Counted from the first letter of the stretch, positions 40,555 through 50,780 are shown. The stretch: DNA of 64,000 bases from Flavobacteriaceae bacterium NBU2973 (GCA_026162565.1 JAOEIQ010000004.1:37561-101560); one strand, 5' to 3'. Notes: generated by a model from the letters alone, not told the origin. Numbers and translations: made by a program.

Positions 40555-42497
40555 ATTGGTATTAGCAATTGAATAGTTGTACCAGAACCTTCTTTAGAAT
40601 CTAATAAGAATCCTGCATCTAATTCTAGCGAGCGTTTTTTCATGTTATTTATCCCATTACCTAATTCAATATCTTTTTGATTAAAACCTTGACCATCATC
40701 AGCAATCTCAATTGCTAGCGAATTATTTTTGCTAGATACATTAACATTTATATTTTTAGGATTTGCATACTTTATTGAATTGTTGATAGCTTCCTGAATA
40801 ATGCGATATATATTCATACCCTGAACAGATGAAAACACTATATCCTCTGAAACATTTTGATCTACATTGAAGTTGTAATTGATCCCATTTGAACTAATTT
40901 TGGCTTTATCTATAAAATTAGAAATACGAGTCTGTAGATCTTCAAAATTGATTTGACTTTTATTCATCGCCCAAATAGTATCTCTCAATTCATAGATAGT
41001 ACTTGTTGTAAACTCACTAATAGATTTTAATTTACCCTCAAGTTTACTCGGAATTTTAAAACCATATTTTAAATTATCCAGAGACGATATGATAAAAGTT
41101 AATTGCGCTCCAATATTATCATGTAAATCTCGAGAAATATGTAAACGTTGCTCTTGCAATCTATTCTGGGTTTCTATTTTAATTAAAGCATCTTTAAGTT
41201 CGTTTTCTTTTTGAAGTTGTTTATTTTTTAACTTTTGTTGATTAAAAAATAAATATCCCAGTAATCCTAGAACTACAGCTAAAACTCCTAATCCAATTAA
41301 TTGGGTATTCTTTTTACTTAATTTTAATTCTTTTTCAGCAATATCTGCTCGATGAGATAAAATTTCTTTCTCTTTCTTTTCAGTTTGATATTTGGTTTCT
41401 GCTTCAGCAATGATTCTTGAATTATTCTCATTTAAAATAGAATCTTTAACCAAGATATAATCTTCTAAATACGAATTAGCAGTTTTATAATTTCCTCTAA
41501 TTTTATATAATTCTGACAGTCCTTTATATGCTTCTCGCTTTTGAAGTTTGAGATTATGCTCTCCTGCTATAGATAATGCTTTATTTAAATTTGTTTCAGC
41601 TTTATTTAACTTACCTGTTTTAGCAAACAAATCACTATATCCCAAATAATTATTAGCCATCCCATTAAAGTCTTTAATATTCTCACGTAAGCTAGTGGAT
41701 TGATCAAAATACTCTTTAGATTTATCATAGTTATCTAGCTGATGGTAAGCAATACCAATATTAAAAAGTTGAGTTGCTTCTAACTTTTTATCATTGATTT
41801 TTTTACTAATTTCTAAACCCTTTTTGTAAGATTCAATTGCTTCAGCATACTTTTTTTGATAATCCAAAATTGCTCCAACGTTATTATAGCCGTTAATAAG
41901 ACCATCATAATTCCCTAAACGTTCTTGAATTTCGAGAGCTTTGGTGAGATAAAAAGTGGTTTTTTCGAAGTTTTGCTGATAATAGTAACAGACTCCAATA
42001 TTATTATATGCTTGAGCTATGCCGTTTTCATTCCCTAATGTTTCTTCAGCTTTTAAAGCATCAAACAACAACTCAATTGCTTTATCGTACTCCGCCTTTC
42101 TAATGTAGATTGTAGCAATGTTATTCAGAATTACAGCAAAACCTTTTGTGCTGTTAAGTTTTTTAGCAATCTCTAGAGATTCATCATATTTAAGCATTGC
42201 ATTTTTATAATCTGTCTTTCTCTCATAGTAATTACCCAAATTATTGAGGTTAAACATTTTACCTTCCTGAAAATTAAGTTTATCTGCTAGTTTAATTCCA
42301 TCTTCAGAAAATGTTTTAGAGCTATCAAGATGAGTTACATTATAATGCCCAGAAATTTTATGATATAACATGACTTTAGCTGTATCTTCTTTTGAAGATT
42401 TTAGCTTAAGTAGTAGACTATCAATATTTTTATAGGTTTGTTGAGAAAATAGGTTAGAAGTAGATAATAGTAGAATCAAGAAAGCAAACTTTCTCAT
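40545..42497 (-). CDS. TPR sensor histidine kinase (HisKA_3/NarX type)
   Basis: 650 residues: signal peptide (1-18), six to seven tetratricopeptide repeats (~25-350), a coiled coil (~360-395), one membrane helix (~400-418, LIGLGVLAVVLGLLGYLFF), a second coiled coil, the dimerisation/phospho-acceptor box (LHISRDLHDNIGAQLTF, His ~460) and the ATPase domain (QEAINNSIKYANPKN, EIADDGQGF, GNGINNMKKRS). The TPR region faces the periplasm. It is adjacent to a paralogue with the same architecture, and both have the shared promoter signature. Confidence 0.94.
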   Translation of the reverse strand: MRKFAFLILLLSTSNLFSQQTYKNIDSLLLKLKSSKEDTAKVMLYHKISGHYNVTHLDSSKTFSEDGIKLADKLNFQEGKMFNLNNLGNYYERKTDYKNAMLKYDESLEIAKKLNSTKGFAVILNNIATIYIRKAEYDKAIELLFDALKAEETLGNENGIAQAYNNIGVCYYYQQNFEKTTFYLTKALEIQERLGNYDGLINGYNNVGAILDYQKKYAEAIESYKKGLEISKKINDKKLEATQLFNIGIAYHQLDNYDKSKEYFDQSTSLRENIKDFNGMANNYLGYSDLFAKTGKLNKAETNLNKALSIAGEHNLKLQKREAYKGLSELYKIRGNYKTANSYLEDYILVKDSILNENNSRIIAEAETKYQTEKKEKEILSHRADIAEKELKLSKKNTQLIGLGVLAVVLGLLGYLFFNQQKLKNKQLQKENELKDALIKIETQNRLQEQRLHISRDLHDNIGAQLTFIISSLDNLKYGFKIPSKLEGKLKSISEFTTSTIYELRDTIWAMNKSQINFEDLQTRISNFIDKAKISSNGINYNFNVDQNVSEDIVFSSVQGMNIYRIIQEAINNSIKYANPKNINVNVSSKNNSLAIEIADDGQGFNQKDIELGNGINNMKKRSLELDAGFLLDSKEGSGTTIQLLIPINT

Positions 42498-42510
42498 AAT
42501 AATTTAAGGT

Positions 42511-42534
42511 TTGATTAATAGCGAGATGAATATA
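42511..42534 (-). promoter_or_regulatory. Promoter-like signature upstream of the first TPR kinase
   Basis: Minus strand TATATTCA, TCTC, GCTATTAATCAA, ending 14 bases before the ATG. Confidence 0.45.
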
Positions 42535-42544
42535 CTAAAAATAA

Positions 42545-44434
42545 CTATATAGATAAGGACACTGTAGTTCCCTCATTCACTTTGGAAGAAATTGAAACAT
42601 TAGCTTGAATCGTTTTAGCTCTTTTTTCCATATTAATTAACCCATTGCCTTTTTCTGTAGTTTCAGGATTAAAGCCTACACCATTATCTGAAACACTAAA
42701 GGTTAGTTTATTGTCTACTTTTAAAATATAAACTATAATTTTTGAGGCATTAGCATATTTAATACTATTATGAATAGCTTCCTGAATAATTCTGTAAATA
42801 TTCATGCCTTTAACTGAAGAAAAGGATTGACTTAAATTTATTGAACTATCTATGTCAAATTCAAATTTGGTGTTATTTGAAACATTTCGAGCCTTGTCCA
42901 CATAATTTGCAATTCGAGTCTCAAGATCCTCAATAGAAATTTCATCTTTATTCATTGCCCAAATAGTATCTCGTAACTCATAAATAGTTTCTGAAGTAAA
43001 CTCGCTAATTGTATTGAGTTTATTAGTGAGCTTTTTATCTTTTATATCAAAACCATATTTTAAATTATCTATTGACGAAATAATAAAAGTTAACTGTGCT
43101 CCAATATTATCGTGTAAATCTCTAGAAATACGTAAACGTTGTTCTTGTAACTTGTTTTGAGTTTCAATTTTAATTAAAGCATCTTTGAGTTCGTTTTCTT
43201 TTTGAAGTTGCTTATTTTTAAGTTTTTGTTGATTGTAAAACAAATAACCTATAAGCCCTAATATTAGAGCTAAACCACCCAAACCATACAATTGATAGTT
43301 ACGTTCTTGAATAACGAGATCCCTTTCAGCAATTTTTGCTCTTTGAATAAGTATTTCTCTTTCTTTTTCTGCAGTTTTATACTGTTCTCTAACCTCAACA
43401 ATTTGCTTTGTTTTTGTTTCATTAAGCAAAGAGTCTTCTATTGATTTATAATCAATATAATTACTCAAAGCACTTTTGTAGTCTCCTTTTTTAACATCCA
43501 ATTCATGAAACCTGTAAAATGCTTCTAGTTGGTATTTTCGAGTACCATACTTTAGAGTATTTTGCATAGCACTATCAAGTATTTTTTTTGCTTCGTTATA
43601 ACGACCAGTTTCTAAATAAATCTTCCCAAGATTAACAAGCGTCACACCTTTAGCCTCTTCAAAACCAGGAATTGCTAAAGATTTCAAAGTATACTCTTCG
43701 GCTTTTTTATAATTTTTAAGCTTACTGTAACTATTACCAATATTTGAATAGGTTCTTCTAGCAAAGCTTAAATCTCCAGAAGATAAAGCTAATTTTGCAG
43801 CTTTATTATTGTAATACAAAGCACTATCAAATAGCTTTTTATTAAAATTATCTTTTTCTGCTAACTCATCGTAAGCAATACCAATTCTACCATAACACTT
43901 AGCAATTGCACTCGCATCTTTTAACTTTTCTGCGATTTTTAATGATTTCCTGTTCCAATTAATTGATTCACGAAACTCATACATACGATCATGAATATAT
44001 CCAATGTAAGACATATCTCTTTGTACTTCAGATTCGTTATCATTAATTTGATTATACTCTAAAGATTTAAGTGCAAAACTCATGGCTTTAGGAAACTCTG
44101 AAATAACTGTATAAGAGTTTGACTGCTTATAGTAACTATTTTTTAAATCGTTTTGATCTAAACTCTCGAAAACATGTGTTGCTTTTTCAAAAAACTCAAT
44201 AGCTTTTCTAGGTGATTCTTTCTCGTATGATAATGCCAAAAAATAATAGGCTTTACCCAATAATGATTTATCTTTTTTAGAATTAATTATATCTATAATA
44301 TTATTAGCCCTAACTCTAGTAATTGAATCATTTTTAGAATCAGATAACTCTAAAAATAAACTATCTAAATTTTGAGATTGGCTATTAAAGGTGGTAAAAA
44401 AAGAAAAAAGAAAAAAGAAAACGGAAGCCTTCAT
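42545..44434 (-). CDS. TPR sensor histidine kinase, paralogue of the neighbour
   Basis: 629 residues from Met at 44434 (MKASVFFFLFSFFTTFNSQSQ, a clear signal peptide). The frame extends upstream to 44575, but a promoter signature and a terminator lie in that stretch, so it is leader. The architecture equals the neighbour: TPR repeats (~25-345), membrane helix (~375-395, LYGLGGLALILGLIGYLFY), phospho-acceptor box (LRISRDLHDNIGAQLTF) and ATPase (QEAIHNSIKYANASK, SVSDNGVGF). The juxtamembrane and catalytic parts are nearly identical to the other kinase (NQQKLKNKQLQKENELKDAL in both), the TPR parts much less so, as if sensing has diverged while the output is shared. Confidence 0.92.
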   Translation of the reverse strand: MKASVFFFLFSFFTTFNSQSQNLDSLFLELSDSKNDSITRVRANNIIDIINSKKDKSLLGKAYYFLALSYEKESPRKAIEFFEKATHVFESLDQNDLKNSYYKQSNSYTVISEFPKAMSFALKSLEYNQINDNESEVQRDMSYIGYIHDRMYEFRESINWNRKSLKIAEKLKDASAIAKCYGRIGIAYDELAEKDNFNKKLFDSALYYNNKAAKLALSSGDLSFARRTYSNIGNSYSKLKNYKKAEEYTLKSLAIPGFEEAKGVTLVNLGKIYLETGRYNEAKKILDSAMQNTLKYGTRKYQLEAFYRFHELDVKKGDYKSALSNYIDYKSIEDSLLNETKTKQIVEVREQYKTAEKEREILIQRAKIAERDLVIQERNYQLYGLGGLALILGLIGYLFYNQQKLKNKQLQKENELKDALIKIETQNKLQEQRLRISRDLHDNIGAQLTFIISSIDNLKYGFDIKDKKLTNKLNTISEFTSETIYELRDTIWAMNKDEISIEDLETRIANYVDKARNVSNNTKFEFDIDSSINLSQSFSSVKGMNIYRIIQEAIHNSIKYANASKIIVYILKVDNKLTFSVSDNGVGFNPETTEKGNGLINMEKRAKTIQANVSISSKVNEGTTVSLSI

Positions 44435-44507
44435 TTTAAGACACAAAAAAGGCATCAAATAATTAGTGCCAAAACAGGACAATGTATTTAACGCCTTTTT
44501 AAAAAAA

Positions 44508-44531
44508 TTGATTAATAGCATGTCGAAGATA
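44508..44531 (-). promoter_or_regulatory. Promoter-like signature upstream of the second TPR kinase
   Basis: Minus strand TATCTTCG, ACAT, GCTATTAATCAA. It ends 74 bases before the start at 44434 and lies inside the spurious N-terminal extension of the open frame. Confidence 0.5.
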
Positions 44532-44576
44532 TAATTATTACTTATTAGTAACCCTTTTTTTCGATAAGATGTCATT

Positions 44577-44618
44577 AAAAAAGATTAAGCGTAATCTATA
44601 AAAAAATCACGCCTAATC
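44577..44618 (-). terminator. Terminator of the beta-propeller gene
   Basis: GATTAAGCGT (44583-44592) pairs with ACGCCTAATC (44609-44618), nine Watson-Crick pairs plus one G-T, with a 16-nt loop; in minus sense it is followed by six T. Confidence 0.75.
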
Positions 44619-44637
44619 ATAATCTCAACAACAAGAT

Positions 44638-46530
44638 TTAATTATTAAGATTGTAAGCGTAAATGGTTTTATCATTAGCTTGATAATATAAATAACCACC
44701 AAATTCATCTACTTTATAAGTTGGTTTTTTATCCTTTAAAAGAATTTCTTTTTCAAGAGCTCCCGTATCTTTATTAAGCTTTACTAATCCTGCACCATCA
44801 TCTAATTTTGTTAATATAAATTGAGAATTTTGAGTTGCAGCTGTTGCTTTAAAACGTTTAAGCATTTCAGCAACAGAAGCACCTGAAGCAGCAGCCATAC
44901 CATCACCAAGATTAGCATACCTTTGACCTCTTGGTGTGTAATTTCCTAATCTGTTTCTATTTTGGTTTGCAGCATTGTAAGAAGCAGCTGCAGTAGCTGC
45001 AGTAGCAACAGCAGTAACTCCTGCTAATATAGCTCCAAAAGCACTTTTACCAGGCGCTCGTTTGTATTCATGCCATGATTTTCCGCCTTGCCAATCTAAC
45101 ATCATCATGTTTTGATCTGAAGTTAATAGAATGCCATTATCTCTTACCTCAACTGCTGTTGGATCCTCCTTACCTTCAAAATCTGATTCTGCTAACGTCT
45201 CAAAATTTCCAGAGTTAGCATCAACTGAAAATAAGTCTTCATCTGCACTAATTAAGTAACGGTCGTTCTTTTTATCATAATCAGAACTTACCACATCAGC
45301 ACGTTTATATTTTAAAGGCTTGCTCCAAACTTTTTCTCCATTATCAAGATTAACAATATTCGTGTCTTCAGAAGTAATGTACAATAAACCTTGACTAGTT
45401 TGCGCCATTGTTAAAATATTTTCTCCAGTTTTTAATGGTTTTTTAAAAAGAGGCGTTCCATCATAAGATATTTTATTAATTCCGCCTTCTTGTATACCGA
45501 AAAGGATTCCATCATCCATGATATAGAAATGCTGAACATAGCCTTTTGTTTTAGGTGCCTTTTCCCATAAATCATCTCCTGTAGCTGCACTTAATAATGT
45601 AATTTTCGATTCAGCTCTTGATGCAGTTAATTTTGCCAATCCTTTTTGACCAGTATCAGCTACATCACTTACTACAGCTAAACCTTGAGGTAGAATTTGA
45701 AAATTAGATACCTGACCTTTTACTTTTTTCTCATCTGCCCAAGCTGGTGAACCACCTGAATTTAATTTATAAATTTTAGTATTTTTTAGATTAGTTGTTG
45801 CAGCAAATCCATAGATGTCACTTTCAGATTCGTTTGCAACCATCCAGTTAATATTTTTTACATCATTTTCCCAGATAGTTTCTCCTGTTTTAGATTTTGC
45901 AATAACACCTTGGCTAGTAGGTATTAATAATTTATCCTTTAATAGAAGTGGCTTACCAGTTACAGCATAGTTTCTCATCGTTACTTTTCCTGGTGTAAAT
46001 AAGAAAAAAGAATAATCTAAATCACCAGTATTTAAATCATACACTGCAACTTTAGGAGTTACATTTTCAGCTTTACCTCCACCTTTTTGAAATCCGCTAA
46101 CCACCAACTTATTTTGTGGCATTATTACATCGCAAGTAAATATATTTTTCCAGTCTTTAGATTCTGTAGTGAACAATACCTTACCAGACATATAATCTAT
46201 AACCGCTTTTTTAGACGATAAGTTGGCAAATCCTGTTTGACCAACCATTACATAAGGTGCTTTTGGAATAAAATTTAATTCCTCTGGCTTTACACGTCCA
46301 TAGTTAGTAAAGTTAAATAGTAAATCATCATTCCCTGGTTTAATACCAACTAATCCATCATTAGTTGCTACAACTACTGTTCCTCCTTCAGTAATTGTCA
46401 TGTCATTTATTTTTGCTCCTAAAGCATAATTGTGATCTGGAGTTTCTGCTTTTTGTGCAAAAAGTGATGTCACACTCAATAAGAGTGTAAACATCACTAA
46501 TTTTTTTGTTTGAATTAATAGCGTTTTCAT
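44638..46530 (-). CDS. Exported PQQ-like / WD40-like beta-propeller protein
   Basis: 630 residues with a signal peptide (1-25, cut before QKAETPDHN). Repeated beta-propeller blades are visible (VVVATNDGLVGIKPGN, KLVVSGFQKGGG, LLSAATGDDLWEKAP, GLLYITSEDTNIVNLDNGEKVWSKP, LLTSDQNMMMLDWQGGKSW) of the PQQ-dehydrogenase-like type. A break of ~60 residues rich in Ala/Asn (AGVTAVATAATAAASYNAANQNRNRLGNY) interrupts before the last blade. No quinoprotein catalytic residues are evident, so it is a scaffold or binding propeller. The DUF6252 lipoprotein gene ends 9 bases upstream, and a terminator follows. Confidence 0.82.
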   Translation of the reverse strand: MKTLLIQTKKLVMFTLLLSVTSLFAQKAETPDHNYALGAKINDMTITEGGTVVVATNDGLVGIKPGNDDLLFNFTNYGRVKPEELNFIPKAPYVMVGQTGFANLSSKKAVIDYMSGKVLFTTESKDWKNIFTCDVIMPQNKLVVSGFQKGGGKAENVTPKVAVYDLNTGDLDYSFFLFTPGKVTMRNYAVTGKPLLLKDKLLIPTSQGVIAKSKTGETIWENDVKNINWMVANESESDIYGFAATTNLKNTKIYKLNSGGSPAWADEKKVKGQVSNFQILPQGLAVVSDVADTGQKGLAKLTASRAESKITLLSAATGDDLWEKAPKTKGYVQHFYIMDDGILFGIQEGGINKISYDGTPLFKKPLKTGENILTMAQTSQGLLYITSEDTNIVNLDNGEKVWSKPLKYKRADVVSSDYDKKNDRYLISADEDLFSVDANSGNFETLAESDFEGKEDPTAVEVRDNGILLTSDQNMMMLDWQGGKSWHEYKRAPGKSAFGAILAGVTAVATAATAAASYNAANQNRNRLGNYTPRGQRYANLGDGMAAASGASVAEMLKRFKATAATQNSQFILTKLDDGAGLVKLNKDTGALEKEILLKDKKPTYKVDEFGGYLYYQANDKTIYAYNLNN

Positions 46531-46539
46531 GACAAGCTA

Positions 46540-47076
46540 TTAAAGTGTTTGCTTACCTAAATCAAAAGAACCATTAGTGATATCTTTTATAGATTGATCA
46601 CCTCCAGTATTTTTACACATAAAAGAAAAAGTTCCTTTAATGTTAGTGTCTGTTTCTTCAGAAATATTTAATTCGCCTGCTTGTGTATCATCAAAAGGCG
46701 CTTGCCAAACTTCAGTAGTAGAATTTTGTGGATTGTTTAAATCTACATCCGTTTCTGTGTAAGAAGCACCATTAGCTATATTAGCTCCTCCACCTATTGG
46801 ATAAGTGCCAGGTCCATCATATCCTAAAATAGTAAACGAAAAAGCATTACCATCGCTATTAGAAGCAATAATAATTAAGTTTTGTCCACCATTAGCTATT
46901 GTTGCAGAAGATGATATTTCTAAAGATTGAAACGACACACCATCTACACTAGCAGCAAGTGTTCCTGAAGCAGCAGATCCTCCTCCGCTTCCTCCATCGT
47001 CATCACTTTTACATCCTGTAATTGTTACTAATGAAACTGTCATTATAAGTAACATGAATTGTCTTAAATTTCTCAT
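46540..47076 (-). CDS. DUF6252-like lipoprotein
   Basis: 178 residues. The lipoprotein signal ends at ITGC (Cys22) followed by KSDDDGGSGGG, the acidic/Gly linker usual for surface lipoproteins of this phylum. The mature part reads GTLAASVDGVSFQSLEIS ... LIIIASNSDGNAFSFTI ... ISEETDTNIKGTFSF ... ITNGSFDL, a beta-sandwich layout of the DUF6252 type. The function is unknown. It leads a two-gene unit with the beta-propeller gene and has the best-formed promoter of the signature set. Confidence 0.8.
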   Translation of the reverse strand: MRNLRQFMLLIMTVSLVTITGCKSDDDGGSGGGSAASGTLAASVDGVSFQSLEISSSATIANGGQNLIIIASNSDGNAFSFTILGYDGPGTYPIGGGANIANGASYTETDVDLNNPQNSTTEVWQAPFDDTQAGELNISEETDTNIKGTFSFMCKNTGGDQSIKDITNGSFDLGKQTL

Positions 47077-47094
47077 TGTTGATTTGTTTTTAAA

Positions 47095-47138
47095 ATTAAT
47101 AGTGATACAAAAGTGCCTTAAATGAGAAGGGTAAACAA
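47095..47138 (-). promoter_or_regulatory. Promoter upstream of the DUF6252 lipoprotein
   Basis: Minus strand TTG (47136-47138), 20 bases, CACTTTTG (47108-47115), TATC, then ACTATTAAT (47095-47103). It has both -33 and -7 elements plus the recurring start-site word. Confidence 0.55.
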
Positions 47139-47156
47139 TACGACGAAATGCGTATA

Positions 47157-48107
47157 TTAAAATTTAATGAACGGGAAACCTTTGTTTATAAGGCTTTTCT
47201 TTTCTTCTAGTCGCTGAAGAAATTGTTTGTGCGACTCTGAATTAGAATTGAAAGGTTTATGATGTATCCCTTTTTGAATCTCATCAATTTTTTTCATGAC
47301 TTCTTTTGAAGAATTAGAAATCCAAACCTCTTGAAATTTGTTCCAGATATAGTTTACAGCCAAACTATTTGGGTGAATCATATCGTCTTTGTAAAAACGA
47401 TAATCACGAAGCTCATCCATCATTATTTCATACGATGGAAAATAATACAGTTGTTTTCTCGGCTCAACTACTTGGTGAATAGCAGAAATTATATGCGATT
47501 TACTTTGGGTATTCTCAATAAATCCATCTTTTAAATGCCTCACTGGAGACACTGTAAATAGTATTGAAACTTTGGGATTCACTTTTCTGATTAAAGTAAC
47601 TATAGCTTCCAAACTTTCTGAAATTGTCTCAACAGACAACAATTCTTTTAAAAATTGTTTTTGTGGAATTTTATGGCAATTCGCAACAAAAGCATCCGTT
47701 TCAATATATCTGTAAGCCCAAGCTGTGCCTAAAGTAATTATAATATGTGAAGATGTTTCTACTTGTTTGTTTGTTAACTCAATACTACTATTTAAAGATT
47801 TTAATAAATCTTCTTTAGAGGCCGTACTTAATTGTGAATGCGCATCAAAACAATGCCATTGTTCGTTATGAAAAAAGACATCATCTTCTGTATATTCTTT
47901 TTTATTAATAGCATTAGAAATCAATTTTTCTATTGCCAATGGATGAAATAAAATACCTAAAGTATTAATACTATTTTGGAATTTAAAATAGTTAAGCTTG
48001 TCTCCAATATTCTCTACAAAACAAGAACCCAATAACAACAATTTAGAGTAATAATCAATTTGATTATGTTGCTGTGGTTTAAGTGGTATTTGCGTTTGAA
48101 GTTTCAA
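47157..48107 (-). CDS. GSCFA-domain protein
   Basis: 316 residues of the GSCFA family, named from the motif seen here as LLLLGSCFVENIGDKLNYFKF. Other conserved parts are NTLGILFHPLAI, HIIITLGTAWAYR and ILFTVSPVRHLKDGF (an SGNH-hydrolase-like layout with the catalytic DxxH as DMIHPNSLAVNYIW). The substrate is unknown; an esterase or acyltransferase role is plausible. The start codon is TTG at 48107, directly after the TAA of alaS, which implies translation coupled to alaS. Confidence 0.88.
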   Translation of the reverse strand: MKLQTQIPLKPQQHNQIDYYSKLLLLGSCFVENIGDKLNYFKFQNSINTLGILFHPLAIEKLISNAINKKEYTEDDVFFHNEQWHCFDAHSQLSTASKEDLLKSLNSSIELTNKQVETSSHIIITLGTAWAYRYIETDAFVANCHKIPQKQFLKELLSVETISESLEAIVTLIRKVNPKVSILFTVSPVRHLKDGFIENTQSKSHIISAIHQVVEPRKQLYYFPSYEIMMDELRDYRFYKDDMIHPNSLAVNYIWNKFQEVWISNSSKEVMKKIDEIQKGIHHKPFNSNSESHKQFLQRLEEKKSLINKGFPFIKF

Positions 48108-50723
48108 TTAAGAAATGTATTCTTTTGCTTTATCCAAAGCATCTTGTATGCCATCTGGATTTTTCCCACCTGCAGTTGCAAAAAACGGTTGTCCTCCTCC
48201 ACCTCCTTGAATATATTTACCAAGTTCTCTTACTATTTGTCCAGCATTTAAGTTTTTATCGGCTACTAAACTTTTAGATATATAGCAGGATAAAATTGCT
48301 TTACCATTATTTTCTGCACCAAATAACAGGAATAAATTATCTATTTCGCCACCTAAATCAAAAGATACATCTTTAATACCTGAAGCATCTAAATCTACTT
48401 GTTTTGCTAAAAACTGAATACCATTAATTTCTGTTAACTCATTCTTTAGTTCACCTTTAATATTCTTGGCTTTATCCTTTAGAAGGTTTTCTATTTGCTT
48501 TTTTAAATCGGCATTTTCATCTTGTAAACTTTTTAATGCTTTTACTGGTTCTTTAGCATTATTTAGTAAATCTCTCATTTCAAAATACGCACGATTATTT
48601 TCAAAATAAAAATCTTTTACAGCATCATTTGTAATCGCTTCAATACGACGAATTCCTGCCGCCACAGCGCCTTCAGATTTAATTTTAAAATGCCAAATAT
48701 CACTTGTATTCTTTACATGAGTCCCTCCACATAATTCTATAGATTGACCAAATCTAATAGTACGCACTGTATCTCCATACTTCTCACCAAATAAAGCCAT
48801 AGCTCCATCTGCAAGGGCTTTTTCCATTGGCACGTTTCTATTTTCTTCTAAAGGTAACTTGCCTTCTATACGTCTATTCACAAAATTTTCTACTTCACGT
48901 AATTCGTCTACTGTCATTTTAGAAAAATGAGAGAAATCAAAGCGTAGATATTTAGAGTGTACTGCAGATCCTTTTTGCTCTACATGATCTCCAAGAACTT
49001 CTCGAAGCGCTTGATGTAGTAAATGAGTTGCTGTATGATTACATTCTGTTCTGTAACGCTGTTTAGCATCTACTACAGCTTTAAACGTTTCATCTAAATG
49101 TTTTGGTAAGTTTTTGGTAAAGTGAATGATAACATTATTCTCCTTTTTAGTATCCAAAATATAAACAACATCTCCATGAGTATCTTCTAAATAGCCTTTA
49201 TCACCTACTTGTCCTCCACCTTCAGCATAAAATGGTGTTAAATTAAAAACTAACTGATACATTTCGCCATCCTTTTTAGAGGTCACTTTTCTGTATCGTG
49301 TAATTTTTACGTTAGCTTCTAAATTATCATAACCTATAAACTCTTCAACATCATCTTCAATTAAAATCGTCCAATCATCAGTTGACATTTCACTTGCTGC
49401 ACGAGAACGATTTTTTTGTTTTTGTAATTCTTCATCAAAGCCTTTTTCATCAAGCTTACACCCTTTTTCTGAAAGAATTAAAGCCGTTAAATCTATAGGA
49501 AAACCATATGTGTCATACAACTCAAAAGCTTTTTCACCAGAAATTGTATCGCTTTTAGTTTCTTCAACTATCCTATTTAATAAGACTAAACCTTGTTCTA
49601 GAGTTCTTAAAAAAGATTGCTCTTCTTCTCTAATTACATTTTCAATAAGTTGCTTTTGAGATTTTAATTCAGGGAATGCCTGACCCATTTTCTGACTCAA
49701 CACATCAACTAATCTGTAAATAAATGGTTCTTTTTTGTCTAAAAACGTAAAACCATATCTGATAGCACGACGTAAAATTCTACGAATCACATAACCAGCT
49801 CCAGTATTACTTGGTAACTGACCATCAGCAATAGAAAATGCTACAGCTCTAACATGATCTGAAATAACACGAATAGCTATATCTATCTTTTCATCTTTAC
49901 CATAATCTTTATCAGTGATTGTCTCAATCTCTCGAATAATTGGAGTAAACACATCTGTATCGTAATTAGATTTTACGTCTTGTAATACCATACATAGACG
50001 CTCAAATCCCATTCCTGTATCTATGTGTTTATTCGGTAAAATCTCCAACGAACCATTAGCTCTTCGGTTGTATTGCATAAAGACCAAATTCCAGATTTCT
50101 ACCACATGAGGATGATCCATGTTTACCAAATCTTTACCATCTACTTTTGCTTTTTCTTCAGCCGATCGAATATCTACATGTATCTCACTACAAGGACCAC
50201 AAGGGCCTTGATCTCCCATTTCCCAGAAATTGTCCTTTTTATTTCCCATGAGAATACGATCTTCAGAGATAAACTCCTTCCATAAATCGTATGCCTCTTG
50301 GTCCATTTTTAAATTATCAGCATCATCACTTCCTTCAAAAACAGTAACATATAAAATGTCTTTATCTATTCCGTAAACCTCTGTTAAAAGCTCCCAAGCC
50401 CAAGCAATAGCTTCTTTTTTAAAGTAATCACCAAAGCTCCAATTACCTAACATTTCGAATAACGTATGATGGTAGGTATCATAACCTACTTCCTCCAAAT
50501 CATTGTGTTTACCAGAAACACGTAAGCATTTTTGCGTATCAGCAATACGATTGCTCTTTGGCTGGGCATTTCCTAAAAAATACTCTTTAAAAGGTGCCAT
50601 ACCTGAATTCACAAACATGAGTGTTGGGTCATCTTTTGTAACCATTGGTGCAGAGGGCACAACCAAATGTTCTTTTTCTTTGAAAAAGTTTAAAAATTTA
50701 GAGCGAATATCTTGAGACTTCAT
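48108..50723 (-). CDS. alaS: Alanyl-tRNA synthetase
   Basis: 871 residues, full length. The class II catalytic core starts [38 protein letters not shown], with [23 protein letters not shown]; then the editing domain zinc site [11 protein letters not shown] and CGGTHVKNT, and the C-terminal DHHA1 region ending [14 protein letters not shown]. It charges tRNA-Ala and clears mischarged Ser/Gly. It is divergent from the M23 peptidase gene, as is common in Bacteroidota. Confidence 0.98.
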   Translation of the reverse strand: MKSQDIRSKFLNFFKEKEHLVVPSAPMVTKDDPTLMFVNSGMAPFKEYFLGNAQPKSNRIADTQKCLRVSGKHNDLEEVGYDTYHHTLFEMLGNWSFGDYFKKEAIAWAWELLTEVYGIDKDILYVTVFEGSDDADNLKMDQEAYDLWKEFISEDRILMGNKKDNFWEMGDQGPCGPCSEIHVDIRSAEEKAKVDGKDLVNMDHPHVVEIWNLVFMQYNRRANGSLEILPNKHIDTGMGFERLCMVLQDVKSNYDTDVFTPIIREIETITDKDYGKDEKIDIAIRVISDHVRAVAFSIADGQLPSNTGAGYVIRRILRRAIRYGFTFLDKKEPFIYRLVDVLSQKMGQAFPELKSQKQLIENVIREEEQSFLRTLEQGLVLLNRIVEETKSDTISGEKAFELYDTYGFPIDLTALILSEKGCKLDEKGFDEELQKQKNRSRAASEMSTDDWTILIEDDVEEFIGYDNLEANVKITRYRKVTSKKDGEMYQLVFNLTPFYAEGGGQVGDKGYLEDTHGDVVYILDTKKENNVIIHFTKNLPKHLDETFKAVVDAKQRYRTECNHTATHLLHQALREVLGDHVEQKGSAVHSKYLRFDFSHFSKMTVDELREVENFVNRRIEGKLPLEENRNVPMEKALADGAMALFGEKYGDTVRTIRFGQSIELCGGTHVKNTSDIWHFKIKSEGAVAAGIRRIEAITNDAVKDFYFENNRAYFEMRDLLNNAKEPVKALKSLQDENADLKKQIENLLKDKAKNIKGELKNELTEINGIQFLAKQVDLDASGIKDVSFDLGGEIDNLFLLFGAENNGKAILSCYISKSLVADKNLNAGQIVRELGKYIQGGGGGQPFFATAGGKNPDGIQDALDKAKEYIS

Positions 50724-50780
50724 AGTATGTTATAACTAATCTTTGGTATTGTTAAATTATATAAATTGCGAAACAATTTT

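Noticed and set aside
44435..44575. N-terminal extension of the second TPR kinase
   Set aside because: A promoter signature (44508-44531) and an excellent signal peptide starting at 44434 show that the extension is untranslated leader.
46510..46525. CGCTATTAATTCAA resembling the shared start-site word
   Set aside because: It lies inside the first codons of the beta-propeller gene, has an extra T and no -7 box at the right distance; the gene is most likely read from the upstream DUF6252 promoter.
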